NCBI RefSeq assembly: GCF_006335115.1
Contig: NZ_VDMJ01000040.1
Span: 43,142-81,686, forward strand
Length of the DNA: 38,545 nt
Reading direction: 5' to 3'
Origin: Streptomyces sp. NP160
Lineage (GTDB): Bacteria; Actinomycetota; Actinomycetes; Actinomycetales; Quadrisphaeraceae
Shown: piece after piece, positions 16,401 to 23,595 of the stretch
Position numbering within the stretch: the first letter of the stretch is position 1
Layout of the letters: every line of letters starts with the position of its first letter
Made by a program: the position numbers and the translations under genes
Notes under the pieces: generated by a model
The model's database searches: none
Told to the model about the DNA's origin: nothing
Seen by the model: only the letters and a program-made list of their open reading frames with translations

Positions 16401-17423
16401 TCACTTGACGACGGCGCCCTTGGCGCGGCTCGCCGTGAGGGCGACCGCCGCGATGACGACGGCGCCGTAGACGAGGCTGCGCGCCTGCGGCGTCACGCCG
16501 AGGGCGGTGGCGGCGATGGGCACCAGCGCCACGGTGAGCGCGCCGAAGACCACGCCGACGGGGTTGGTGCGCCCGCCGGTGATGGCGACCCCGCCGATGA
16601 GGGCCGCGGCGATGCCCGGCAGCAGCAGGTCGCTGCCGAGGCCGAAGGAGCTGGCGGCGCCGGCCTGGCTGATGATGCAGATGCCCGCCGCGCCGGCCAT
16701 GAGGCCGGAGAAGGAGAACGCCGCGACCTTGAGCCAGCGGGTGCGCAGGCCGGAGAAGACGGCCGCCGTCTCGTTGAGGCCCACGGCGGTGAGGGCCTGG
16801 CCGAGCGACGTGCGGCGCAGGACGACCCAGAACAGCACCGCCACGACCACGGCGAACCAGAACGCCACCGGCAGGCCGGCGAACGCCTGGATGAAGAGCC
16901 ACTGCACCACCTCGGCGTTGGCCGAGGCGTAGACGGTGGTGTTGTCCGAGACCACCAGCGAGGCCGCCTGCAGCACGCCGAGCGTGCCCAGGGTGAGGGC
17001 GAAAGACGGCACCTGCGTGAAGGCCACGAGCAGGCCGTTGACCGCGCCGATGAGCGCCATGATGACGAGCGTCAGCACGGGCGCCGCCACGGCGGTCGGG
17101 CCGAGCAGCTTGGCCAGCACCATCGCGCCGAGCACGGCGGAGGCCGCGTTGGACAGGTCGATCGAGCCGACGTGCAGCACCGCGGCCTGGCCGAGGGCCA
17201 CCAGCAGGATCGCGGTGGCCTGCGTGGTGAGGTTGATCGGGCCGACGCCGGACAGGATGGCCGGCTGCAGGGCGGCCGTGACGCCGAAGAGGACGACGAA
17301 GACGGCGGCCGGGCCCACCGTCTGCCACAGGCCGGGCGGTAGGCCCCGCCGGACCTTCGGCGCGCGAGCCTCGGACGTCGGCGCCGAAGGCGCCGCGGGG
17401 GTCGTGGTCGACATCGTCGTCAC
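16401..17423 (-). CDS. Ribose-type ABC transporter permease (second permease of leftward importer)
   Basis: Membrane permease of the RbsC/BPD_transp_2 family, 340 residues. After a ~30-residue polar N-terminus, some 8-10 hydrophobic helices follow (PAAVFVVLFGVTAALQPAIL, AVLTLVIMALIGAVNGLLVAF). The family motif appears as GSIDLSNAASAVLGAMV, and the GLNETAA coupling-helix region is in the cytoplasmic loop. The GTG at 17423 overlaps the ATPase stop (GTGA); ATG 17414 is three codons further in. It is the last gene of the importer operon. It differs clearly in sequence from the first permease (19018-20049), so the channel is probably a heterodimer. Confidence 0.9.
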   Translation of the reverse strand: MTTMSTTTPAAPSAPTSEARAPKVRRGLPPGLWQTVGPAAVFVVLFGVTAALQPAILSGVGPINLTTQATAILLVALGQAAVLHVGSIDLSNAASAVLGAMVLAKLLGPTAVAAPVLTLVIMALIGAVNGLLVAFTQVPSFALTLGTLGVLQAASLVVSDNTTVYASANAEVVQWLFIQAFAGLPVAFWFAVVVAVLFWVVLRRTSLGQALTAVGLNETAAVFSGLRTRWLKVAAFSFSGLMAGAAGICIISQAGAASSFGLGSDLLLPGIAAALIGGVAITGGRTNPVGVVFGALTVALVPIAATALGVTPQARSLVYGAVVIAAVALTASRAKGAVVK

Positions 17424-19018
17424 ACCATCTTCTCGAGCAGGTCCAGGGCGGTGGGGGTCTCGACAGCGGTGTCGAAGCGGGCGGTGACCTCGCCGTCACG
17501 CATGACGATGATCTCCTCTCCCAGCTCCAGCGCCTCCTCGAGGGTGTCGGGCAGCAGCACCACGGCGGCGCCCCGCGCGCACGCGGCGCGGATCTGGGCG
17601 TTGACCGTCTCGCTGGCGCCAGGGTCGAGCCCGCGCAGCGGGTGGTCGAGAACGAGCACCTTGAGGTCGGAGGAGCTGAGCCACTTGGCCAGCACGACCT
17701 TCTGCTGGTTGCCGCCGGAGAACCGCTCCAGCGCCAGCTCGGGCTGGCGGGGCCGCACGTCGAGGTCCTCGAACCAGGTCTCGGCGATCTTCTTCCGCGC
17801 CTTGGGCCTGAGCAGCGGCCCGGAGCGGGACGCGCCGGGGTGGGTGAGCACGAGGTTCTCGGCGGCCGTGAGCCCGCCGACCATGCCCTCGACGCGGCGC
17901 TCGGAGGGGATGTAGGCCACACCGGCGCGCACCGCGGACGCGACGCTCCAGGAGCCGACGTCCTTCCCGGCCACGCGCAGCGTGCCGGTGCTGAAGGGCT
18001 CGGCGCCGAACACGGCCCGGACGACCTCCTCGCGGCCCGACCCGTTGGTGCCGACGATGGCGGTGATGCTGCCGGCGGGCACGGAGAAGGAGACGTCGCG
18101 GAAGGCGTGGCCGCGGGTGAGGCCCTCGACCTGCAGCACCGCGGTGGCCCGGTCCTGGGGGGTGCGGCGCTCGCTGGGGGTGGCGCGGGAGTCGCGGCCC
18201 ACCATGAGGCGGAACAGCTCGTCCTCGGTGACCTCGGAGGTCTTCCGGTCACCGACCACCTCGCCGTGGCGCATGACGACGACGCGGTCGCAGATGCGCA
18301 TGACCTCGTCGAGGCGGTGGGAGACGAAGACGACCGACCCGATCTCGCGCAGCGAGCGGATCTCCCGCTCGAGCACGGCGGTCTCGTCGCGCTCGAGCAG
18401 GGAGGTGGGCTCGTCGAGGATGAGCACCGGGGAGGCGTGGGCGCCGGTGTCGACCTGCAGCGCGCGGGCGATCTCCACCATCTGCCGGTCGACGAACGAC
18501 AGGTCGCCGACGGTGGTGCGCGGGTCGATGTCGACCCCGATGCGGGCGAGCACCTCCTTGGCCACGCGGTTGAGGTGGCCCCAGCGGTAGACGCCGAAGC
18601 GGGTGGCGGCCTTGGCGCGCGAGCCCGACGTCATGGCGATGTTCTCGGCCACCGACAGGTTGGTGAGCAGCGACTGCTCCTGGTGGACGATGCCCACGCC
18701 GGCGCGGGCGGCGTCCTCCGGGGAGCGCAGGCGCACCTGCTTCCCGTTGACCGCCAGGGTGCCGCTGTCGGGCTCGTGGACGCCGGAGAGCACCTTGAGC
18801 AGGGTCGACTTGCCGGCGCCGTTCTCGCCGATGAGGCCGAGCACCTCGCCGCGGCCGAGGGTCAGGCTCACGCCCTTGAGCGCGTGGACCGGGCCGAAGC
18901 TCTTGGTGACGCCGGTCAGGGACAGGGCCGGCGCGGCCGTGACGGACAGGCCGTCCGAGGCCGGCGAGGACGACGGGGGAGTGGGGGCGGACACGCGGAC
19001 GACCTCCGGGGCGCTCAT
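17420..19018 (-). CDS. Ribose-type ABC transporter ATPase (two fused nucleotide-binding domains) with altered second Walker B
   Basis: RbsA/MglA-like cytoplasmic ATPase, 532 residues. NBD1 has an intact Walker A (GENGAGKST, Lys70), Q-loop HQEQSLL, signature LSFVDRQMVEIARAL and Walker B LILDEPTSLL. NBD2 has the usual degenerate P-loop of this family (GTNGSGREEVV), signature FSGGNQQKV, and an unusual Walker B, LDHPLRGLDPGA. There the catalytic Glu after Asp458 is His459, whereas the paralogue at 23596 reads IDEPTRGVD. ATP hydrolysis may therefore depend on one composite site. The ATG at 19018 overlaps the upstream permease stop (TGATG). It serves the permeases on either side and the binding protein at 20063. 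Confidence 0.92.
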   Translation of the reverse strand: MSAPEVVRVSAPTPPSSSPASDGLSVTAAPALSLTGVTKSFGPVHALKGVSLTLGRGEVLGLIGENGAGKSTLLKVLSGVHEPDSGTLAVNGKQVRLRSPEDAARAGVGIVHQEQSLLTNLSVAENIAMTSGSRAKAATRFGVYRWGHLNRVAKEVLARIGVDIDPRTTVGDLSFVDRQMVEIARALQVDTGAHASPVLILDEPTSLLERDETAVLEREIRSLREIGSVVFVSHRLDEVMRICDRVVVMRHGEVVGDRKTSEVTEDELFRLMVGRDSRATPSERRTPQDRATAVLQVEGLTRGHAFRDVSFSVPAGSITAIVGTNGSGREEVVRAVFGAEPFSTGTLRVAGKDVGSWSVASAVRAGVAYIPSERRVEGMVGGLTAAENLVLTHPGASRSGPLLRPKARKKIAETWFEDLDVRPRQPELALERFSGGNQQKVVLAKWLSSSDLKVLVLDHPLRGLDPGASETVNAQIRAACARGAAVVLLPDTLEEALELGEEIIVMRDGEVTARFDTAVETPTALDLLEKMV

Positions 19019-20049
19019 CACTTCACCACCCGCAGGCGGCTCCGGTGCGGCCACGCGGCGGCGACGATCGCCCCGATGAGCACGGCGCCGGACACGGCGG
19101 ACTGGATGTTGGGGCTGACCCCCGAGAGGATCAGGCCGTTGTTGAGGACGGTCAGCAGCAGCACGCCGAGCGCGGTGCGGGCGATGCCGCCGCGACCGCC
19201 GCCCAGCGAGGTGCCGCCGATGACGACGGCGGCGATGGTGAGGAAGAGCGTTCCCGCGCCGAGGGTCACCGAGCCCGCCCCCAGCTGCAGCGAGGCGAGC
19301 ACGCCCGCGAGGGCGCTGCACCCGCCGGCCACCATGAAGACCGCCACCTTGGTGCGGGCGGCGCGCACGCCGTTGTCGCGGGCGATGCGCTCGTCGGCGC
19401 CGAGGGCGTAGGCCGAGCGGCCGAGCCGGGTGTAGCGGCCCACGAGCAGGCCCAGCACGAGCACCATCGCGGCCAGCCAGAACGAGTGGGGCAGGCCCAG
19501 GAGCAGGCGGCTGGCCCAGTTCGCGGTGGCGGGGTCGGTGAAGTTCGGGATGCCCTCGGTGCCGTACAGCAGCGTGGCCACCCCCAGCCCGATGTACCAG
19601 ACGCCGAGCGAGGCGATGAAGGTCGGCACCCGCAGGCGCGTGTGGATGAGCGCGGTGAGCAGGCCGATCGCCAGGCCGACGGCGAGCGCCGCGACCAGCG
19701 CGAGGGCCCCGTGGGACTCCCCGCCGCGGCTGTTGGCGCTCAGCAGCACGAACGTCATGCCGGCCGCCCCCATGACGCCCTCGACCGACAGGTCGATGCT
19801 GCCCATGAGGATGACGAGGGTGGCGCCCACGCCCACGATGAGCGGCAGGGCCGCCTGGTCGAGGATGGTGCGGGCGTTGGTGGCGGTGGCGAACGTGCCG
19901 GGGTTCAGCAGCGTGAACACCACGAGCAGCACGAGCAGGGCGATGACCTCGCCGGAGCTGCGCAGGCGGCCGTGACCCCGCCGCGCGCGGTCCGCGCGCG
20001 GCAGGGGCTGGCGACCGGGGCTCTTCGGAGCCGTGAGGACGTCGGTCAC
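19018..20049 (-). CDS. Ribose-type ABC transporter permease (first permease of leftward importer)
   Basis: BPD_transp_2/RbsC-family membrane protein, 343 residues. A basic cytoplasmic N-terminus (~30 residues) precedes multiple hydrophobic helices (VIALLVLLVVFTLLNP, GALALVAALAVGLAIGLLTAL). The family motif is VGVGATLVILMGSIDLSVEGV, with a coupling loop around ALGADERIARDNGVRAAR. The C-terminus is VVIGGTSLGGGRGGI followed by LLTVLNNGLILSGVSPNIQ. It starts with GTG, 13 bases after the binding-protein stop; the Shine-Dalgarno is weak, suggesting coupling. It is probably paired with the permease at 16401 in a heterodimeric channel. Confidence 0.93.
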   Translation of the reverse strand: MTDVLTAPKSPGRQPLPRADRARRGHGRLRSSGEVIALLVLLVVFTLLNPGTFATATNARTILDQAALPLIVGVGATLVILMGSIDLSVEGVMGAAGMTFVLLSANSRGGESHGALALVAALAVGLAIGLLTALIHTRLRVPTFIASLGVWYIGLGVATLLYGTEGIPNFTDPATANWASRLLLGLPHSFWLAAMVLVLGLLVGRYTRLGRSAYALGADERIARDNGVRAARTKVAVFMVAGGCSALAGVLASLQLGAGSVTLGAGTLFLTIAAVVIGGTSLGGGRGGIARTALGVLLLTVLNNGLILSGVSPNIQSAVSGAVLIGAIVAAAWPHRSRLRVVK

Positions 20050-20062
20050 AGTCGTCAGCAGG

Positions 20063-21202
20063 TCACTCAGAGGGCATCTTCACGGGGCCGGCGCCGACGA
20101 CCGGCACGGGCTCGGCGTTGAACGGACCTGACTCGATGAGGCCCTTGACCCAGCCGTCGACGTCGGCGTCGTACTTGGTGTAGTCGGCGAGGTTCTCCGG
20201 TGTCACGCAGCCGATCTTGAAGATGCCCTGGCGCTGCTCGGGGGTCATGGACTTGACGTCGAGCTCGCCCGTGGCGGCCTCGTAGGCGGTGAGCAGGCCG
20301 ATCGCGGAGGCCATGTAGCCGCGGTGGAAGGTCTCGGCGGTGATGGTGCTGCCGGGCTTCTGCATCAGCTCGATGGTGGGCGGGTACAGGCCCTCGCCGG
20401 CGAACTTCACGTTGGCCGTGGTGCCGGCGTTGTCGAAGGCCTGGATGGCGCCGAGCATCATCGCGTCGTCAGCGGTCCACACGCCGTTGATCTGGTCGCC
20501 GTACTTGGCGATCATGCCCTGGGCCTCCTTGAAGCCCACCTGCTGGTCCCAGTTGGCCGGGCGCTCCTCGAGGATCTTGATGTCAGGGTAGTCCTTGAGG
20601 GCCTCCTTGAGGCCCGCCACGCGCTGCTGGCTGATGGTGGAGTCGAGCACGCCGGGGAAGACGACGATGTTGCCCTTCCCGCCCATCGACTCGGCGAGGT
20701 TCTTGCCGGTGCACTCCCCGGCGTCCACGCCGGAGTGCAGCTGGAAGGCCACGAAGTTGTCGCCGACCTGCTCGGGGGTGAAGTCGTCGGGCTTGTTCCA
20801 CCAGATGACGCCGTAGCCGCCGGCCTGCTTGACCGAGTTGATGATCGGCACGGCGTCGGCGCTGGCGACCGTGTTGGAGACGAGGGCGACCTTCTTGCCC
20901 TCGGCGAGGATGGCCTGGATCTGGGAGATCTCCTGCTGCGAGGAGCCGCCGGAGTCGACCACCTTGAGCGGCACGCCGAGCTGCTTGGACAGCGACTTCG
21001 CGCCCTCGATCATCGAGGCCATGTAGGGGTTGGTCGTGTTGATGACCGACAGGACGAGCACGAGGTCGTCCTTGGCCACCGTCTGCTGGCCGCTGCCGCC
21101 GCTGGCGGCCTGCGTGGTGGTGCCGCACGCGGTGGCGGTGAGCAGGGCCAGGGAGGAGACCCCGGCAGCGAGGGCGAGGCGCCAGCGAGAGGTCGTGCGC
21201 AT
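20063..21202 (-). CDS. Sugar ABC transporter substrate-binding lipoprotein (leftward importer)
   Basis: Periplasmic-binding-protein-like domain of the ribose/galactose class (Peripla_BP_4), 379 residues. A lipoprotein signal peptide (residues ~1-25, basic MRTTSRWR then a hydrophobic core) ends in ATAC with Cys26 as the lipidation site; a Gly/Gln/Ser linker follows. The mature domain starts LVLVLSVINTTNPYMASMIEGAK, the usual first strand and ligand loop. The aromatic ligand candidates in VIWWNKPDD are notable. The ATG has GAGGAG about 10 bases upstream. It is the first gene of a four-gene importer operon and lies about 100 bases downstream of a promoter/operator shared in sequence with two other operons. 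Ligand unknown; a sugar or polyol is likely. Confidence 0.93.
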   Translation of the reverse strand: MRTTSRWRLALAAGVSSLALLTATACGTTTQAASGGSGQQTVAKDDLVLVLSVINTTNPYMASMIEGAKSLSKQLGVPLKVVDSGGSSQQEISQIQAILAEGKKVALVSNTVASADAVPIINSVKQAGGYGVIWWNKPDDFTPEQVGDNFVAFQLHSGVDAGECTGKNLAESMGGKGNIVVFPGVLDSTISQQRVAGLKEALKDYPDIKILEERPANWDQQVGFKEAQGMIAKYGDQINGVWTADDAMMLGAIQAFDNAGTTANVKFAGEGLYPPTIELMQKPGSTITAETFHRGYMASAIGLLTAYEAATGELDVKSMTPEQRQGIFKIGCVTPENLADYTKYDADVDGWVKGLIESGPFNAEPVPVVGAGPVKMPSE

Positions 21203-21299
21203 GGTGGGTCAGCTCCTCATCGAGCGGTCGTCGAGCGGTGGGTGGCGGGCTTCAGCGTCGAAGTGCGCGTCGGTGTCGCTCCTGGCCTCGACTGCGAGG

Positions 21300-21316
21300 C
21301 ATATTCATTCAGGGTA
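21300..21316 (-). promoter_or_regulatory. Promoter -10 and degenerate operator (site A) of the leftward importer operon
   Basis: On the plus strand ATATTCATTCA (21301-21311) is identical to 11 bases of the operator at 22491 (site B). On the minus strand it follows a TACCCT -10 box (21316-21311) and precedes the binding-protein gene by about 100 bases. Only one half site (TGAAT) is intact; the other half reads ATGC instead of ATTC. The position just downstream of -10 is where a SorC-type repressor would act. Confidence 0.5.
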
Positions 21317-21400
21317 CGAATCGACTTGCGGAGGAGTCTCAGGTGGCAGCGACGTGCCTGTCAAGAGCTTCTTCGGGGTGGGGGTGCTCCGGCGCGCCGG

Positions 21401-21417
21401 CGTCTCAGGCTGAGACG
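21401..21417 (-). terminator. Hairpin downstream of the first SorC gene
   Basis: CGTCTCA (21401-21407) and TGAGACG (21411-21417) form a perfect 7-bp stem with a 3-base loop, 24 bases beyond the SorC stop in its direction of transcription. GCCGGC blocks flank it. There is no U-tract, so termination is only a possibility. Confidence 0.3.
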
Positions 21418-21440
21418 TCGGACGGCCGGCGGGAGGGGTG

Positions 21441-22400
21441 CTACCGCTGGGGGACCGAGGCGGCGAGGAGCTGCGCGGTCTCCGTGTCGGTGACGAGCAC
21501 GTTGATCCAGCCGCCGACGAGGGCGGCCCGGATGGCCGGCGCCTTGCTGCAACCTCCGGCCACGCCGAGGCGGCGGGGCGTGCGCCGCAGCTGCTCGGCC
21601 GTCACGCCGATGACGAGGTCGTCCAGGGGTGTGTCCAGCAGGTCGCCGCGCTCGTCGATGAAGTGCAGGCACACCTGGCCGACGGCGCCCAGCTCCCTGG
21701 CCTGCGCGAACTGCTCGGCGGTGAAGAAGTTGTCGCCGCCCAGCGGGGGTGCCACGTCGGCGGGGCCGGTGCCCACCAGCACGACGTCCAGGTCGTCCAT
21801 GGCGGCCAGGGTCTGCCGGGCGTGCCCGTCTTGGGCCAGCAGCACCTCGCGCAGGCGCGGGTCGGAGACGACGCCGGGTGCGCGCAGGTACAGCGGCTCC
21901 GCGCCGAGCAGCTGCGCCAGCCGCTCGGTGCTCTGCGCGGCGGCGTGCTGCAGGGCGGGGGCGCCGAGGTCTCCCAGCACCTCCACGACGACCTCGGCGG
22001 TGGAGGTCTGGGGGACCATCGCCTCCACGCAGTGCCGCAGCGTGCGGCTCCAGGAGGTGTACCCGAGGGTCCTGGTGCGCAGCGGGCTGCCGGCCAGGAT
22101 CGCGGCGGTCGCGTGGCCGAGGTCGCGCACCAGCTCGTCCTCGTCGTCGGCGACGACGTCGACCACGTGCGCCTCGGCCAGGCCGTAGCCCTCCTCGAGG
22201 GCGTCCTCGAGCTCGGAGTGCAGCCCCGGGGGCACGACCACCACGGTGCGGACGACGCCCGACTCCTCCGCCTGGCTCAGCAGGCGGGACACGCGGGACT
22301 GGGACAGGTGCAGGCGGGCGGCGATCTCCGCCTGGCGCAGGCCGCGCACGTGGTAGAGCCGCGCGACCTTGGTGACGAGGCGCAGCTGGCTGGGGTCCAC
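21441..22400 (-). CDS. SorC-family transcriptional regulator (first copy)
   Basis: Sugar-binding regulator of the SorC/DeoR-like family, 319 residues. The N-terminal helix-turn-helix covers residues ~5-55 (VARLYHVRGLRQAEIAARL with recognition helix LSQSRVSRLLSQAEE). A large C-terminal sugar-phosphate-binding domain follows (LGYTSWSRTLR, ELGAVGQVCLHFIDERGDLL, VAGGCSKAPAIRAALVGGWIN). It starts with GTG; TAGGGT (22413-22408) 7 bases upstream suggests a leaderless transcript. It sits between the two importer operons, with matching operator-like palindromes on both sides, and has a close paralogue at 30178 with nearly the same recognition helix. It probably controls both importers and the 31280 operon in response to a phosphorylated intermediate. 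Confidence 0.92.
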   Translation of the reverse strand: MDPSQLRLVTKVARLYHVRGLRQAEIAARLHLSQSRVSRLLSQAEESGVVRTVVVVPPGLHSELEDALEEGYGLAEAHVVDVVADDEDELVRDLGHATAAILAGSPLRTRTLGYTSWSRTLRHCVEAMVPQTSTAEVVVEVLGDLGAPALQHAAAQSTERLAQLLGAEPLYLRAPGVVSDPRLREVLLAQDGHARQTLAAMDDLDVVLVGTGPADVAPPLGGDNFFTAEQFAQARELGAVGQVCLHFIDERGDLLDTPLDDLVIGVTAEQLRRTPRRLGVAGGCSKAPAIRAALVGGWINVLVTDTETAQLLAASVPQR

Positions 22401-22407
22401 GGCGGCA

Positions 22408-22413
22408 ACCCTA
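22408..22413 (-). promoter_or_regulatory. -10 element, leaderless start of the SorC gene
   Basis: TAGGGT on the minus strand lies 7 bases before the GTG at 22400. There is no Shine-Dalgarno sequence and no clear -35 hexamer. Confidence 0.4.
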
Positions 22414-22437
22414 GGGGCCCGTCTCCCGGCGGCGGGG

Positions 22438-22467
22438 TTGACAGCGTCCTGAGGGCACTCCCATGCT
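22438..22467 (+). promoter_or_regulatory. Promoter of the rightward importer operon
   Basis: A consensus -35, TTGACA (22438-22443), is followed after 18 bases by CATGCT (22462-22467), a weak -10 match (A2, T3 and T6). This puts the transcript start near 22474, just before the operator at 22491. It diverges from the SorC promoter. Confidence 0.5.
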
Positions 22468-22490
22468 TGTTGCGAATCGTCATCCGCTTA

Positions 22491-22506
22491 GTGAATATTC
22501 ATTCAC
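22491..22506. promoter_or_regulatory. Operator-like palindrome GTGAAT-N4-ATTCAC (site B)
   Basis: GTGAATATTCATTCAC has perfect 6-base inverted arms around ATTC and lies between the predicted transcript start and the ribosome-binding site of the binding-protein gene at 22581. The same arms and spacing recur at 31242-31257, and a half-degenerate copy lies at 21301. Confidence 0.65.
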
Positions 22507-22580
22507 CGTTCCGACGGAGGAGCGCGGAGGGGCGACGGTGCCGCAGCGGAGCGGCACCCCGACGACGAAGGAGACGTCCC

Positions 22581-23594
22581 GTGGCGCGACCCGGTGCACG
22601 CAAGCGCAAGGCCCTCGTGGTGCTCGCCCCCCTGGCGGCCCTCGCCGTCGCCACCCTGAGCGCCTGCGGCGGCGCCTCGACCGGGGCGGAGGGCGGTGGC
22701 AGCGGCAACAAGACGATCGGCGTCTCCGTCGCCGACCAGAAGTCCCTCTTCTACGTGGCGGCCGTCCAGGGCATGCAGGCCGAGGCCGAGGCCAAGGGCT
22801 ACGAGCTCAAGGTCACCAGCGCCAACAACAACTCCACCCAGCAGGTCAGCCAGGTCAACGACCTGCTCACCCAGAACGTCGGCGCGCTGATCTTCATCTC
22901 GCAGGACTCCACCGCCGCCAGCGCCGGCGTGCGCGCCGCCAACCAGGCCGACGTCCCGCTCATCGCCGTGGACCAGAAGCCCGAGTCGGGCGACGGCGAG
23001 CTCGCCACCTACATCGCCACCGACTCGGTCAAGGCCGCCAAGCAGCTGTGCGAGTGGATGTTCCAGCAGATGGGCGGCTCCGGAGACATCGCCATCCTCC
23101 ACGGCGTGCTCGGCTCCACCGCCGAGATCCAGCGCACCCAGGGCTGCCAGGAGGCGCTCAAGGAGAACCCGAACATCAAGGTGGTGGCCGAGCAGACCGC
23201 CAACTGGGACGAGACGCAGGCCTTCCAGGCCACGCAGAACATCCTCACCGCCAACCCGGACCTCAAGGCGGTCTTCGGCGAGTCCGACGCGATGGGCCTG
23301 GGCGCCGCCAAGGCCGCCCGGCAGGCCGGCCGCACCGACCTCATCTCAGTGGGCATCGACGGCTTCCCGACGATGTTCGACGGCATCTCCCAGGGCCTGA
23401 CCCAGGCGACCATGGCGCAGCAGCCCTACAAGATGGGCCAGATCGCCGTCGACAACGCCATCGCCTACATCGAGGGCCAGGGCGACTCGGTGCCGAAGGA
23501 GCAGTACCAGGACACCGTCCTCATCACCAAGGACAACGTGGCCTCCGAGGACGTCACGACGTTCTACGGCCCCGACGCGAAGACGCAGCAGTGA
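22581..23594 (+). CDS. Sugar ABC transporter substrate-binding lipoprotein (rightward importer)
   Basis: RbsB-like (Peripla_BP_4) binding protein, 337 residues. The signal peptide has basic residues 1-10 (ARPGARKRK), a hydrophobic core and the lipobox LSAC (Cys29). The mature domain begins KTIGVSVADQKSLFYVAAVQGM. Later motifs NPDLKAVFGESDAMGLGAAKAAR and DLISVGIDGFP are typical of ribose/galactose-class proteins. The GTG at 22581 follows AAGGAG by 7 bases; no earlier in-frame start gives a signal peptide. It is the first gene of a seven-gene operon behind operator B. It is quite different from the binding protein at 20063, so the two importers probably take different or differently modified substrates. 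Confidence 0.94.
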   Translation: MARPGARKRKALVVLAPLAALAVATLSACGGASTGAEGGGSGNKTIGVSVADQKSLFYVAAVQGMQAEAEAKGYELKVTSANNNSTQQVSQVNDLLTQNVGALIFISQDSTAASAGVRAANQADVPLIAVDQKPESGDGELATYIATDSVKAAKQLCEWMFQQMGGSGDIAILHGVLGSTAEIQRTQGCQEALKENPNIKVVAEQTANWDETQAFQATQNILTANPDLKAVFGESDAMGLGAAKAARQAGRTDLISVGIDGFPTMFDGISQGLTQATMAQQPYKMGQIAVDNAIAYIEGQGDSVPKEQYQDTVLITKDNVASEDVTTFYGPDAKTQQ

Positions 23595-23595
23595 C

